33,305 bases of DNA from an uncultured Alphaproteobacteria bacterium (GTDB lineage Bacteria > Pseudomonadota > Alphaproteobacteria > Rickettsiales > CAIJLX01). The notes under the pieces were generated by a model, which saw only the letters and a list, made by a program, of their open reading frames with translations, did no database searches and was not told the origin of the DNA. Both the position numbers and the translations under genes were made by a program. Each line of letters opens with the position of its first letter. Within the stretch, counting starts at the first letter, position 1. Below are positions 15,312 to 24,362 of this stretch, in pieces. The DNA is taken from NCBI GenBank assembly GCA_903821695.1, contig CAIJLX010000061.1, positions 1-33,305 on the forward strand. The letters are read 5' to 3'.

Positions 15312-15871
15312 AAGAACAGGCTACCTATCATGAATACGCCAATCACGACAAATAAAACCGCGGCGACTTTTTTCAATGTATCTAGCGGAACCCGTTTGCC
15401 AAATTGTTTGCCTAAATAAATCACCGGCAAATTTGCGGCGATCATGCCGAGTGTCGCGCCGAATACAATCATCCATACCGTATGGTTATAAGCGGCAAGC
15501 GCAGCAGTCGCGATTTGGGTTTTATCGGCGGCTTCGGCGACGAAATAAAACAAGAAGCAGGTGAGCAACGCGGGCATTTTTTTATTAAAGATGGTCATTT
15601 TTTGCGCGTCCTCGTGTTTCCAACTGAACACGCCGATCAATATAAAAATAGCGCCGCTGATGATGCGCAGCACATTACCACTCAGCCAATCGTGCACCGC
15701 CACACCGACCCATGCAGCCATATAATGGTTGATGAGCGATGCGGTCGCCATACCGAGCAGCATGTGCCAGCTGCGGTGATTTTTACCAGCGAGATAGAGC
15801 GTAATCAGCTGTGATTTATCACCGAATTCCGCAATGCCAACTGTAAAAAAAGAAAGGAGAAGAAGTTCCAT
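15308..15871 (-). CDS. GDT1/UPF0016 family cation transporter (likely Mn2+)
   Basis: A 187-residue inner-membrane protein with six predicted helices in two related halves. Each half carries the family signature: AEFGDKSQLIT near residue 15 and AEAADKTQIAT near 112. The usual form is ExGD(K/R)(S/T); the second copy reads EAADKT, with Gly replaced by Ala. Bacterial relatives export Mn2+, and eukaryotic relatives (TMEM165/Gdt1) move Mn2+/Ca2+ against protons; the substrate here is inferred. The ATG overlaps the ilvD stop by one base, and the stop overlaps the prfB ATG by 4 bases, so the gene is tightly embedded in the minus-strand operon. Confidence 0.88.
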   Translation of the reverse strand: MELLLLSFFTVGIAEFGDKSQLITLYLAGKNHRSWHMLLGMATASLINHYMAAWVGVAVHDWLSGNVLRIISGAIFILIGVFSWKHEDAQKMTIFNKKMPALLTCFLFYFVAEAADKTQIATAALAAYNHTVWMIVFGATLGMIAANLPVIYLGKQFGKRVPLDTLKKVAAVLFVVIGVFMIGSLFL

Positions 15872-17592
15872 TAGATGTTCGCATACATATGCGTTTCTTT
15901 TCTCGCGCCCGGATGAGTGAGCGCACCTTTTTCAGCCGAGCCAACGCTTTGTGCATATTTCCACAGCGCGCCAGATTGATAATCATGCTGACGTGGTTTC
16001 CATTCTTTGCGGCGTTTTTCGAGTTCTGCTTCTGATACATTTACTTGAATCAAGCCGACATTCGCATCGATCAAAATATTATCACCGTTTTGGATGAGAC
16101 CGATTACGCCGCCGACTGCTGCTTCTGGCCCAACGTGGCCGATGCAGAAACCGCGGGTTGCGCCGCTAAAGCGACCATCGGTGATGAGTGCCACCTTATC
16201 GCCCATGCCTTGGCCGTAAATCGCGGCGGTGGTGGCGAGCATTTCGCGCATGCCGGGGCCGCCTTTCGGGCCTTCGTAACGAATGATGAATACATCGCCT
16301 GCTTTATATTGTTTGTTTTCCACGGCTTTAAACGCATCTTCTTCGCAATCAAATACAATTGCCGTGCCGTCATGCACCAAATTCTGCATCCCGGCGATTT
16401 TTACGATCGCGCCTTCGGGTGCGAGGTTGCCTTTGAGCACGACTACGCCGCCGGTAGCGAGCAATGGTTTATTCGCAGGTGCAACGATTTTTTGATCGGT
16501 TGGGAATTTTACGTCTTTCAAATTTTCAGCGATGGTTTTGCCGGTAACGGTCATGCAATCGCCATGCAAATAACCATGATCAAGCAATGTTTTCATCACG
16601 ATTTTGACGCCGCCGATATCGAATAAATCTTTCGCAACATAATCGCCGCCCGGTTTGAGCGAGGCAATATATGGTGTGCGTTTGAATACTTCACCAACAG
16701 CGTGAATATCAAAATCAATACCTGCTTCGCTCGCGATGGCAGGTAAATGCAATGCTGCATTCGTGGAGCCACCGGTTGCTGCAACAATCGCCGCGGCATT
16801 TTCTAATGCTTTACGCGTTACGATATCGCGTGGGCGGATATTTTTTTCGAGCAATTTCATCACCGCAACGCCAGCATCAAACGCGATTTGATCACGCTCT
16901 TTGTAAGGTGCAGGTGCTCCAGCGGAATCTGGCAATGCGAGGCCGATTGCTTCGGAGACGCAAGCCATAGTGTTGGCGGTGAACTGTCCGCCGCATGCAC
17001 CATCAGATGGGCAGGCAACTTTTTCGAGCGCTTCCACTTCTTCCTTGGTCATTTTGCCAGCGGCATATTTACCAACTGCTTCGAACAAATCTTGTACGGT
17101 GACTGGTTTACCTTGGAATTCACCAGGTAAAATCGAGCCACCATAGACAAATACGGAAGGTACGTTAAGGCGCAGCATGGACATCATCAAACCTGGCAAG
17201 GATTTATCGCAGCCAGCAAAACCAACCAGCGCATCATAGGAATGGCCGCGCATAGTAAGCTCAACCGAATCCGCAATCACTTCACGCGAAACGAGCGACG
17301 ATTTCATGCCTTGGTGGCCCATCGCGATACCGTCGGTTACGGTGATAGTACAAAATTCACGTGGTGTTCCACCATTGGCCGACACACCTTTTTTCGCGAT
17401 CTCTGCCTGGTGCTTCAGCGCCGTATTACAAGGTGCTGCTTCGTTCCAGGTTGAAACTACGCCGACGAGCGGCTGGTGGATTTGCTCGGTCGTTAAACCC
17501 ATCGCGTAATAATAACTACGATGCGGCGCACGCTCAGGCCCTTCGGTAACGTGGCGGCTAGGCAGATTATGTTTGATGTGGGAGCTGGTCAT
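15871..17592 (-). CDS. ilvD: Dihydroxy-acid dehydratase IlvD
   Basis: Converts 2,3-dihydroxy-isovalerate (or -methylvalerate) to the 2-keto acids in valine, isoleucine and leucine synthesis; 573 residues. Three cysteines positioned for the Fe-S cluster are present: AAPCNT (C55), VGFAGCDKSLPG (about 128) and CPSDGACGGQFTANTM (about 200). This pattern, with a Cys at each position, fits the [2Fe-2S] subgroup. KGGPGMREML and TDGRFSGATRGFCIGHV are also diagnostic. No other branched-chain synthesis gene is nearby. It lies 70 bp downstream of the Pro-rich ankyrin gene; the gap (17593-17662) is A/T-rich near ilvD and could hold a promoter. Confidence 0.96.
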   Translation of the reverse strand: MTSSHIKHNLPSRHVTEGPERAPHRSYYYAMGLTTEQIHQPLVGVVSTWNEAAPCNTALKHQAEIAKKGVSANGGTPREFCTITVTDGIAMGHQGMKSSLVSREVIADSVELTMRGHSYDALVGFAGCDKSLPGLMMSMLRLNVPSVFVYGGSILPGEFQGKPVTVQDLFEAVGKYAAGKMTKEEVEALEKVACPSDGACGGQFTANTMACVSEAIGLALPDSAGAPAPYKERDQIAFDAGVAVMKLLEKNIRPRDIVTRKALENAAAIVAATGGSTNAALHLPAIASEAGIDFDIHAVGEVFKRTPYIASLKPGGDYVAKDLFDIGGVKIVMKTLLDHGYLHGDCMTVTGKTIAENLKDVKFPTDQKIVAPANKPLLATGGVVVLKGNLAPEGAIVKIAGMQNLVHDGTAIVFDCEEDAFKAVENKQYKAGDVFIIRYEGPKGGPGMREMLATTAAIYGQGMGDKVALITDGRFSGATRGFCIGHVGPEAAVGGVIGLIQNGDNILIDANVGLIQVNVSEAELEKRRKEWKPRQHDYQSGALWKYAQSVGSAEKGALTHPGARKETHMYANI

Positions 17593-17662
17593 ATAAATAT
17601 ATACAGGGGGTTGGTGCTAGGGAGCGGGAAAAATAGTGTTCCGACGTGTTAGCGTCAAGGTT

Positions 17663-20600
17663 TTATCGTGATTTCGGCTCAGGCGGGAGGCCTACGATTG
17701 GTTCTTCGGCGGCTGGCGGAATATAGCCAGGCGGCGGTGGTGGGTTTGTCGAAGTTTGTTGCGGGCTTGCATAAGGGATTGGAACTGGGGTGGATTTTAC
17801 GCCAGCGGGGGAAATAAGTTTTGGGATGGTGCCATTAGCCATGGCATTGGCAGCTGGGTCATCACCGGTTTTGCGGACATATTCTTGGTAAGCCAGTTTG
17901 CGCTCGATTTCTTCAAAGGTAAGCGGCTCGCCAGGTTTTTTCTTGGATTGATCGTCGACAATTTGTTGGCTTAGGCCAGGTCCATTTGAAATAACGGTGC
18001 GTGGGGCAGGGCCGGCATCAGCCAATGCTTGCAGTGCGCGGTCGCGAGCGTCGAGTTGTTTCTTCTTCGGATTTTCACCATCCATCATTGCGTTATAAAC
18101 CGAGGCATAGCCACGACCAACGCCCGACTGCAGTGGCGTTAATGGATTGCGATAATCAGCAGTCGCTTTTGCACCCATTTCAAACAGCGCATCGATAATA
18201 TCTTCACGGCCACGCTCCGCCGCCACTTGCATCGCGGTCATGCCATGCACGTTTGGATTATTCGGGTTGGCACCGCGCGCCAGCAACACTCGTACCGCGC
18301 CCGCTTGACCATTCACGGAAGCATGCACCAGTGGCGTATCGCCAATGGCATTTTTCGCTTCGACATCCACACCATTATTCAGCAACGAGCGAATCGCATT
18401 CAGATCACCGCGCGCAACGGCGACGAATAATAATTGCTGGAGATCTTCCTTATAAAGCGCTTTAGGCAAATGTGCGTTGCGACTTTCATATTCTTTGCGG
18501 TTGATGACTTCCGGCAATACTTGTGTACGGAAATCATGATTCTTCCAGAATTTAAATGCGGGGTCATCTTGGCTGATATCAGCAATAACGGGCTCTGATG
18601 GTTCCACCACCGGATCTTTCACTACTGCTTTTTTACCTTTATCATTCAGCTCACCAAACTCAAATACTTCTGGCACTGGTGTTGCATCATCATTCTTTGC
18701 AGCGGCCACCTCTGGCGTTGCAGGTTTTGGTGGAGTGGTTGGTGCTGCTGCCGGGCGGTTTTCATCACCGGGTAATTTTAAATCACCCAGTGCGAGTGAA
18801 GGCAAGGGCTGCGCTGCTGGTGCTGCGGAAGGAAGTGTTGGAATGGAAGGTGTATTCGTTTTTTCCGCCACGTCTTGTTGCGGCAAAGGTGGTGCCGCGG
18901 GCATTGCGGGAGCAAGTGGTGTTTTTGCGACGAATGAAGGGAGATCAGTTTTTGGCAGCGGCTGAATTTCTGGAATCACTGGCGCTTCAGCGACTTCAGG
19001 TTCTGGAATAGCAGGCGCTTCCGCAATCACGGGCATTTCTGGTTTTGGCAATGGTATTGCTGGTAATGGCGGGGCCTTCTCAGCAAGCACAGGCGCAGGC
19101 GGTGTTATTGGTTTGATTTCTGGAATCACCGGCATCTCAGGTGCTTTTTCCGCGATGACGGGTGCTGGAGGTGCAAGTGGCGGAACCACCACAGGCGCTT
19201 TCTCTGCAATAGTAGGTGCCGGAGGTAAAGGCAGCGGAGCTATCGGCTTAATTTCTGGAACGATTGGGGCTTCCGCGATAACCGGCATCTCAGGTACTTT
19301 TGCAGCGATTGTAGGGGCTGGTGGCACAGGCAACGGCACCATCGGTTTGATTTCTGGGAAAATCGGTGCGGCAGCAATCACCGGTGTTTTCTCCGGTGTT
19401 TTTTCTACGATGGCTGGTGGTGTAATTGGTTTAATTTTAGGAATAATCGGTGCTGCAGCAATGACCGGTGCCGGCGCTTTTTCTGCTATTTTAGGTTTTG
19501 GCAATGGCGCAATTTCCGGCAGTTTAATCTCCGGAATAATCGGTGCTGTTGCAATCACTGTTTTCGTTTCAGATTTTTTCGGTGTTTCTGATTTTGGTAG
19601 ATCAAGCAACGTACCTGCCACCGATTCGATTTTCGGTAGCGTTGGGAAAGGGGCAGCTTTTGGTTCGCTCGGAATACGTGTTGTTGTCGTAATGGTTTGA
19701 GATGATGCAATCGGTTTCGTTACTATTGGTTTTGGTACTATAGGAGCTGCATCAGCCACACTTGTTTTTGGTAATGAAGGTAGTGGTGGGGTCGCGCCAT
19801 CAACCGTAATGCCTGGTTTTGGTTTCATGAATTTTACCGGCTCGTCTTTATTTGCGGCGACAATATTCTTCGCGGCAATTTCTGCCGTTTCTGTTTTTGG
19901 CGATGTAAAGCTTTCCGCTTTTGCGATCACTTTATCCGTTGCGCTTTTTGCTTTATCTTTCAGCGATTCAAACCAACCTTGTTCAGGCTGCACTTTGGTC
20001 AAATCAGGCAACGGAACGGAAGGGCCTTTTTGCGCGGTTGTCAAAGGCGGCACAGGCAGAGGTGCCGGTATATTTGCCAATGGTGCTGCTGGCGGTGCAA
20101 TAGAAGGCAGTGGTTTTGGCGCAATCGATGGCGCAGGAATAGCTGCAGTTGCAACGGGCGGTGTAGGAATAACAGCATCTGCAACAGGTGGCGTCGCGGG
20201 TGGAACGGCGGCAAGTGGCGCTGGTGGAACAACAGGTGCAGCTAACGTTTTTAGCGCAGGCACTTCTAGTGGTGCGACCGCCAGTCTTTCCGGCTTGATA
20301 GGATTTGGCAATACTGGAACGGTGACTTGCTCCACAGAATTTTTTCGCGCCTTTGGTGGTAGTGCGACAACAGCATTCGGTTTTTTCGGCTTCTTCGCTG
20401 TTTTCTCTCCGACCGCATCAAATTCAAAAATATCTGGATCAACTGTGGGTGTTTCACTTCCCGTATTCAACGCTTCTACAACTGGCGGTTCCATCGGCGG
20501 CGGTGGTGGCAATATTGGCGCAGTAGCAACAACCGGTGGAGGTGTCGGAGCAGCAGAAGGTGTTTTCGGAGGCTCCGTTGGGTTCGCGTTGGGCTGTGCT

Positions 20601-20932
20601 TGCACCACTTGCGGCACGGGCGCTGGTGCAGGCTTGTCTTGGAATTTTGCAACCGCATCTTTTAGTTTATCCATCCAGCCTTTTTCGACAGTTCCTTCTG
20701 CCGCGACTTGTTTTGCCGGCGGAATTTCTGGAATGGTTTTTAATTCAGGCAATTTAGGTGCTGCAGCAACGGGTGGTGGTGGAATTGGTGCGGGCGCGGC
20801 GCCCGGTAGTGGCGGCAATTGTGGAAGAGAAATTTTTGGCAAGCCAGCATCCTGCGCACGCAAGGGTTGCGGTGACGACGCCACCACAAGAGCTAGTATT
20901 CCCACACTACGAAGGATAGACCCAAACCACAT
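17663..20932 (-). CDS. Large exported Pro/Ala-rich protein with C-terminal ankyrin repeats
   Basis: A 1089-residue protein. A signal peptide (MWFGSILRSVGILALVVASS, ending PLRAQ) is followed by roughly 750 residues dominated by Pro, Ala, Lys, Val and Ile. That tract has degenerate tandem units such as APIIPEIKPI and PAPTIAEKAP, clustered at about 18950-19560. About 830-950 are ankyrin-like repeats (VARGDLNAIRSLLNNGVDVEAKN, GQAGAVRVLLARGANPN, RGREDIIDALFEMGAKA). A Pro-rich tail ends PPEPKSR. The linker suggests a periplasm-spanning or surface-exposed stalk presenting an interaction domain; this is inference. It is 28 bp downstream of dnaE on the same strand. Large open frames on the opposite strand are artefacts of its biased codons. 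Confidence 0.8.
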   Translation of the reverse strand: MWFGSILRSVGILALVVASSPQPLRAQDAGLPKISLPQLPPLPGAAPAPIPPPPVAAAPKLPELKTIPEIPPAKQVAAEGTVEKGWMDKLKDAVAKFQDKPAPAPVPQVVQAQPNANPTEPPKTPSAAPTPPPVVATAPILPPPPPMEPPVVEALNTGSETPTVDPDIFEFDAVGEKTAKKPKKPNAVVALPPKARKNSVEQVTVPVLPNPIKPERLAVAPLEVPALKTLAAPVVPPAPLAAVPPATPPVADAVIPTPPVATAAIPAPSIAPKPLPSIAPPAAPLANIPAPLPVPPLTTAQKGPSVPLPDLTKVQPEQGWFESLKDKAKSATDKVIAKAESFTSPKTETAEIAAKNIVAANKDEPVKFMKPKPGITVDGATPPLPSLPKTSVADAAPIVPKPIVTKPIASSQTITTTTRIPSEPKAAPFPTLPKIESVAGTLLDLPKSETPKKSETKTVIATAPIIPEIKLPEIAPLPKPKIAEKAPAPVIAAAPIIPKIKPITPPAIVEKTPEKTPVIAAAPIFPEIKPMVPLPVPPAPTIAAKVPEMPVIAEAPIVPEIKPIAPLPLPPAPTIAEKAPVVVPPLAPPAPVIAEKAPEMPVIPEIKPITPPAPVLAEKAPPLPAIPLPKPEMPVIAEAPAIPEPEVAEAPVIPEIQPLPKTDLPSFVAKTPLAPAMPAAPPLPQQDVAEKTNTPSIPTLPSAAPAAQPLPSLALGDLKLPGDENRPAAAPTTPPKPATPEVAAAKNDDATPVPEVFEFGELNDKGKKAVVKDPVVEPSEPVIADISQDDPAFKFWKNHDFRTQVLPEVINRKEYESRNAHLPKALYKEDLQQLLFVAVARGDLNAIRSLLNNGVDVEAKNAIGDTPLVHASVNGQAGAVRVLLARGANPNNPNVHGMTAMQVAAERGREDIIDALFEMGAKATADYRNPLTPLQSGVGRGYASVYNAMMDGENPKKKQLDARDRALQALADAGPAPRTVISNGPGLSQQIVDDQSKKKPGEPLTFEEIERKLAYQEYVRKTGDDPAANAMANGTIPKLISPAGVKSTPVPIPYASPQQTSTNPPPPPGYIPPAAEEPIVGLPPEPKSR

Positions 20933-20960
20933 CGCCTGCGAGTATATGCTGGCGCAACCG

Positions 20961-23900
20961 TTACTGCAATGTTTTTCCCGAGGCGGTTTGTAGGCTGCCG
21001 AAAACTTCTAATTCATTGCCCTGTAAGGAAAAACTATCAGGTAATTCACATAGAATTTCGTTCGAATTATCAAGTTTAACAGTAAGCTTCAGTCGCGCCT
21101 CTCCACCCATCCGCATTTTCAAAAACGGCATGAGTTTTGCAATCTTTTCCGGCTGTGAAACCACTAGATGTAGTGTCTGCGGAATTTTTTTGATTGTCGC
21201 ATCCAGCAACGTAATCGTATCTGCAATCAAGCGAATGCCACCCTCATCTTTGCGCCCATCGGCGACCACCAACAGCGGTTTTTTGGATTCCAGCAAATCG
21301 CGTGAACGGGCGATTAATCCATCATCAAAAATTGAAATTTCGATCAATCCGGTTGGATCTGAAAGTTTAAAATAGGTGAATCGCCGTGCGCCGGAAATGC
21401 GGTGTGTAATGCTGGTTACTACGCCCGCCAGCCGAAGCTTGCTACTTTTTTCAACGAGTTTATCGCCAGCATTTTTAATCGGCACAACGAATGTTGTTTT
21501 TAACTGTTCTTGATATTCATCTAGCGGGTGTTTGCCTAAATAAAAACCGACTGCTTCATATTCCTGCAGCAAGCGCTCTGCCGGTGGCCAATCCAGATGC
21601 TCCATCAATTGCGGGCGGGTGGAATGCGATGTGTCGCCGCCGAATAAACTCACTTGGTTGCTATGTTTTTCTTCCCAGCGATCCGCATTATAACGCGACA
21701 GCAACGGCGCGTTTTCAACTACCATCCGGCGGTTGGCGTGCAGATGATCTAGCCCGCCGGATTTGGCTAAGCTTTCAATTTGCCGTTTGGTAAATGTTTT
21801 GGGGTCTAGGCGTTCTGCGAGATCGAGAATATCTTTATATGGCCCACGTTTTTCGCGCTCCTCGACCAACACTTGCATCGCAGCTGCGCCAACACCTTTT
21901 AATGCGCCCAATGCATAACGCACGCAGCCTTGCTCTACGGTAAATTTCGCGCCGGAAACATTCACATCTGCAGGTAATAATTTGATGCCGCTTTGCAATG
22001 CTTCTTCGCGGAATACGGCGAGTTTATCGGTGTCGCCGCTATCTAAATTCATGCAGGCAGCCAAAAATTCGACGGGATAATTCGCTTTTAAATAGGCGGT
22101 TTGATAGCCGATTAGTGCATAGGCGGCGGCGTGTGATTTGTTAAAACCGTAACCGGCAAATTTATCGACCAGTTTAAAAATACCGGCGGCTTGGTCGGCA
22201 TCAACGCCACGTCCGACCGCGCCTTTGATGAAGGTTTCGGATTGTGCATCCATCTCCGCTTTAATTTTTTTACCCATCGCACGGCGCAGCAAATCCGCAC
22301 CGCCCAGCGAATAACCCGCCAATACTTTGGCGATTTCCATCACCTGTTCCTGATAAATAATTACGCCGAATGTTTCTTTGAGGCATGGCTCGAGCAACGG
22401 ATGCAGATAATCCGCTTTTTCGCGGCCATGTTTGCGCGCAATGTAAGTCGGAATATTTTCCATCGGGCCCGGGCGATAAAGCGAAATGAGCGCGATAATA
22501 TCTTCCAGCGTATCCGGCTTCATTTTGCGCAGCGCATCACGCATGCCCGCACTCTCCATCTGGAATACGCCAGTCGCTTTCCCCTCGGTGAGCATCTTAT
22601 AAGTAGCCGGGTCATCAAGCGGAATATTTGAAATATCAAATTTCAAATCGGGATGACTTTCATTCACAAAGCGCACGGCTTCGGCGATCACCGTCAGTGT
22701 TTTTAATCCCAAAAAGTCGAACTTCACCAAGCCGGATTGTTCGGCCTGCTTCATCGCATATTGCGTGATTGGCAGTGGTGTGCGTGGATCGTAATAAACC
22801 GGAATCAATTCATCGAGTGGACGATTACCGATTACGACACCCGCAGCGTGGATCGATGCATGGCGGTGTAAACCTTCGAGCTGCAGACCAATAGAGAGCA
22901 AATTTGCAACTGCCGGATCGGAGTCGCGCTCGCGTTGTAATTCTAAATCAAGATTAATCGCTTGCTGTAGCGTGACGGGATTTTGTGGATCAAATGGAAT
23001 CAGTTTGCAAATGCGGTCGACTTGTCCATACGACATTTGGAGTACACGCCCGACATCTCGTAATACCGCGCGGGCTTGCAATTTTCCGAACGTAATAATA
23101 TGTGCGACTTTATCGATGCCGTATTTTTCGCGGACATAGGCGATTACTTCGTCGCGTCTTTCTTGGCAAAAATCGACGTCGAAATCGGGCATCGATACAC
23201 GTTCCGGATTGAGGAATCGTTCGAACAGAAGGCCGAAGCGGATGGGATCAAGATCCGTAATTTGCAATGACCATGCAACCAATGAACCCGCACCCGAACC
23301 ACGGCCTGGGCCTACGGGAATACCTTCGCTTTTGGCCCAGCGGATGAAGTCGGATACGATCAAGAAGTAGCCGGGGAATTTCATCCGGATAATGACATCA
23401 AGCTCAAATTGCAGGCGTTCTTTATATTCATCTGGCGCATTCGGCACGCGTAATTCCAAACCTTGGCGGGCTTGGAATACGAGCTCTTCTTCTTCAGTTC
23501 GACCTTCTTCGCTGGGGAAGGAGGGCAACATCGGATCGCGCATAGGGGATGCGATGCAACAACGTTTGGCGATGGTGACGGTGTTTAAAATCGCTTCTGG
23601 TAAATCGGCGAATATTTTTTCCATTTCGGCGGAGGTTTTGAAATATTGCTCCGGCGTAAATTGTGGGCGGTCGGGTTGGCTGATGTAACGACCTGCCGCG
23701 ATACAAAGCAGCGCATTTGCCGCTTCGTGCATTTCGCGGGTGAGGAAAAATACATTGTTGGTAGCGACGAGCGGAATATTTTTGCGATAGGCGAGATCCA
23801 AAAATATTGGTTCCAACATCGCTTCATCCGGATGGTTTGTCCGCGTGATTTCCATATACAAACGATCGCCAAACCATTCGATCAATTGCTCTAACATTTC

Positions 23901-24362
23901 GCCGGCTTGCGGATTTTGTTTGGCGGTGAGGAGTTTGCCCAGCACGCCATCAACGCCGCCGGTGAGTGCAATTAATCCTTCCGTTCTGCCAGTAAAATCT
24001 GCGATTTCGAGCAATGGTGTGGCATGTGTACTTAGTTTGCGATGTTGGCACACACTGACAAGTTTGATTAAATTCTGATAACCGATTTTATCTTTCGCAA
24101 GGAGCACCAATTTACCGGTGCGTGTGGTGTGGCGAGATATTTCTTGGCCCGGTAACACTACTTCTACTTCGGCGCCAATAATCGGCTGAATGCCTTTGCT
24201 GGTCGCGTTATAGGTAAATTCGAGCGAGCCAAATAAGTTGCAATTATCCGTTACCGCGACGGCTGGCATTTTTTGTTCTTTCGAACGCGCAACCAAATCT
24301 TCCAACTTAATCGCACCTTCGGAAAGCGAATAGGAACTATGCGTGCGCAGATGAATGAACAT
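20961..24362 (-). CDS. dnaE: DNA polymerase III alpha subunit DnaE
   Basis: The replicative polymerase, 1133 residues, in the normal DnaE1 range. The N-terminal PHP domain starts MFIHLRTHSSYSLSEGAI. The C-family catalytic core has the metal-binding aspartates in MPDFDVDFCQERRDEVI (about 391) and VKFDFLGLKTL (about 548). GPGRGSGAGSLVAW and FNKSHAAAYALIGYQTAYLK are diagnostic. The tandem HhH region is followed by an OB-fold (RLAGVVTSITHRI) and a C-terminal region with a clamp-binding candidate. The start overlaps the ppx stop (TGATG), so it is co-translated after ppx, an unusual pairing for dnaE. Confidence 0.97.
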   Translation of the reverse strand: MFIHLRTHSSYSLSEGAIKLEDLVARSKEQKMPAVAVTDNCNLFGSLEFTYNATSKGIQPIIGAEVEVVLPGQEISRHTTRTGKLVLLAKDKIGYQNLIKLVSVCQHRKLSTHATPLLEIADFTGRTEGLIALTGGVDGVLGKLLTAKQNPQAGEMLEQLIEWFGDRLYMEITRTNHPDEAMLEPIFLDLAYRKNIPLVATNNVFFLTREMHEAANALLCIAAGRYISQPDRPQFTPEQYFKTSAEMEKIFADLPEAILNTVTIAKRCCIASPMRDPMLPSFPSEEGRTEEEELVFQARQGLELRVPNAPDEYKERLQFELDVIIRMKFPGYFLIVSDFIRWAKSEGIPVGPGRGSGAGSLVAWSLQITDLDPIRFGLLFERFLNPERVSMPDFDVDFCQERRDEVIAYVREKYGIDKVAHIITFGKLQARAVLRDVGRVLQMSYGQVDRICKLIPFDPQNPVTLQQAINLDLELQRERDSDPAVANLLSIGLQLEGLHRHASIHAAGVVIGNRPLDELIPVYYDPRTPLPITQYAMKQAEQSGLVKFDFLGLKTLTVIAEAVRFVNESHPDLKFDISNIPLDDPATYKMLTEGKATGVFQMESAGMRDALRKMKPDTLEDIIALISLYRPGPMENIPTYIARKHGREKADYLHPLLEPCLKETFGVIIYQEQVMEIAKVLAGYSLGGADLLRRAMGKKIKAEMDAQSETFIKGAVGRGVDADQAAGIFKLVDKFAGYGFNKSHAAAYALIGYQTAYLKANYPVEFLAACMNLDSGDTDKLAVFREEALQSGIKLLPADVNVSGAKFTVEQGCVRYALGALKGVGAAAMQVLVEEREKRGPYKDILDLAERLDPKTFTKRQIESLAKSGGLDHLHANRRMVVENAPLLSRYNADRWEEKHSNQVSLFGGDTSHSTRPQLMEHLDWPPAERLLQEYEAVGFYLGKHPLDEYQEQLKTTFVVPIKNAGDKLVEKSSKLRLAGVVTSITHRISGARRFTYFKLSDPTGLIEISIFDDGLIARSRDLLESKKPLLVVADGRKDEGGIRLIADTITLLDATIKKIPQTLHLVVSQPEKIAKLMPFLKMRMGGEARLKLTVKLDNSNEILCELPDSFSLQGNELEVFGSLQTASGKTLQ

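Noticed and set aside
19809-20993. A 394-codon plus-strand open frame opposite the Pro-rich ankyrin gene
   Set aside because: Its Gly/Ala/Ser/Thr composition is simply the complement of the Pro/Ala codons; the minus-strand gene has a signal peptide, ankyrin repeats and operon context.
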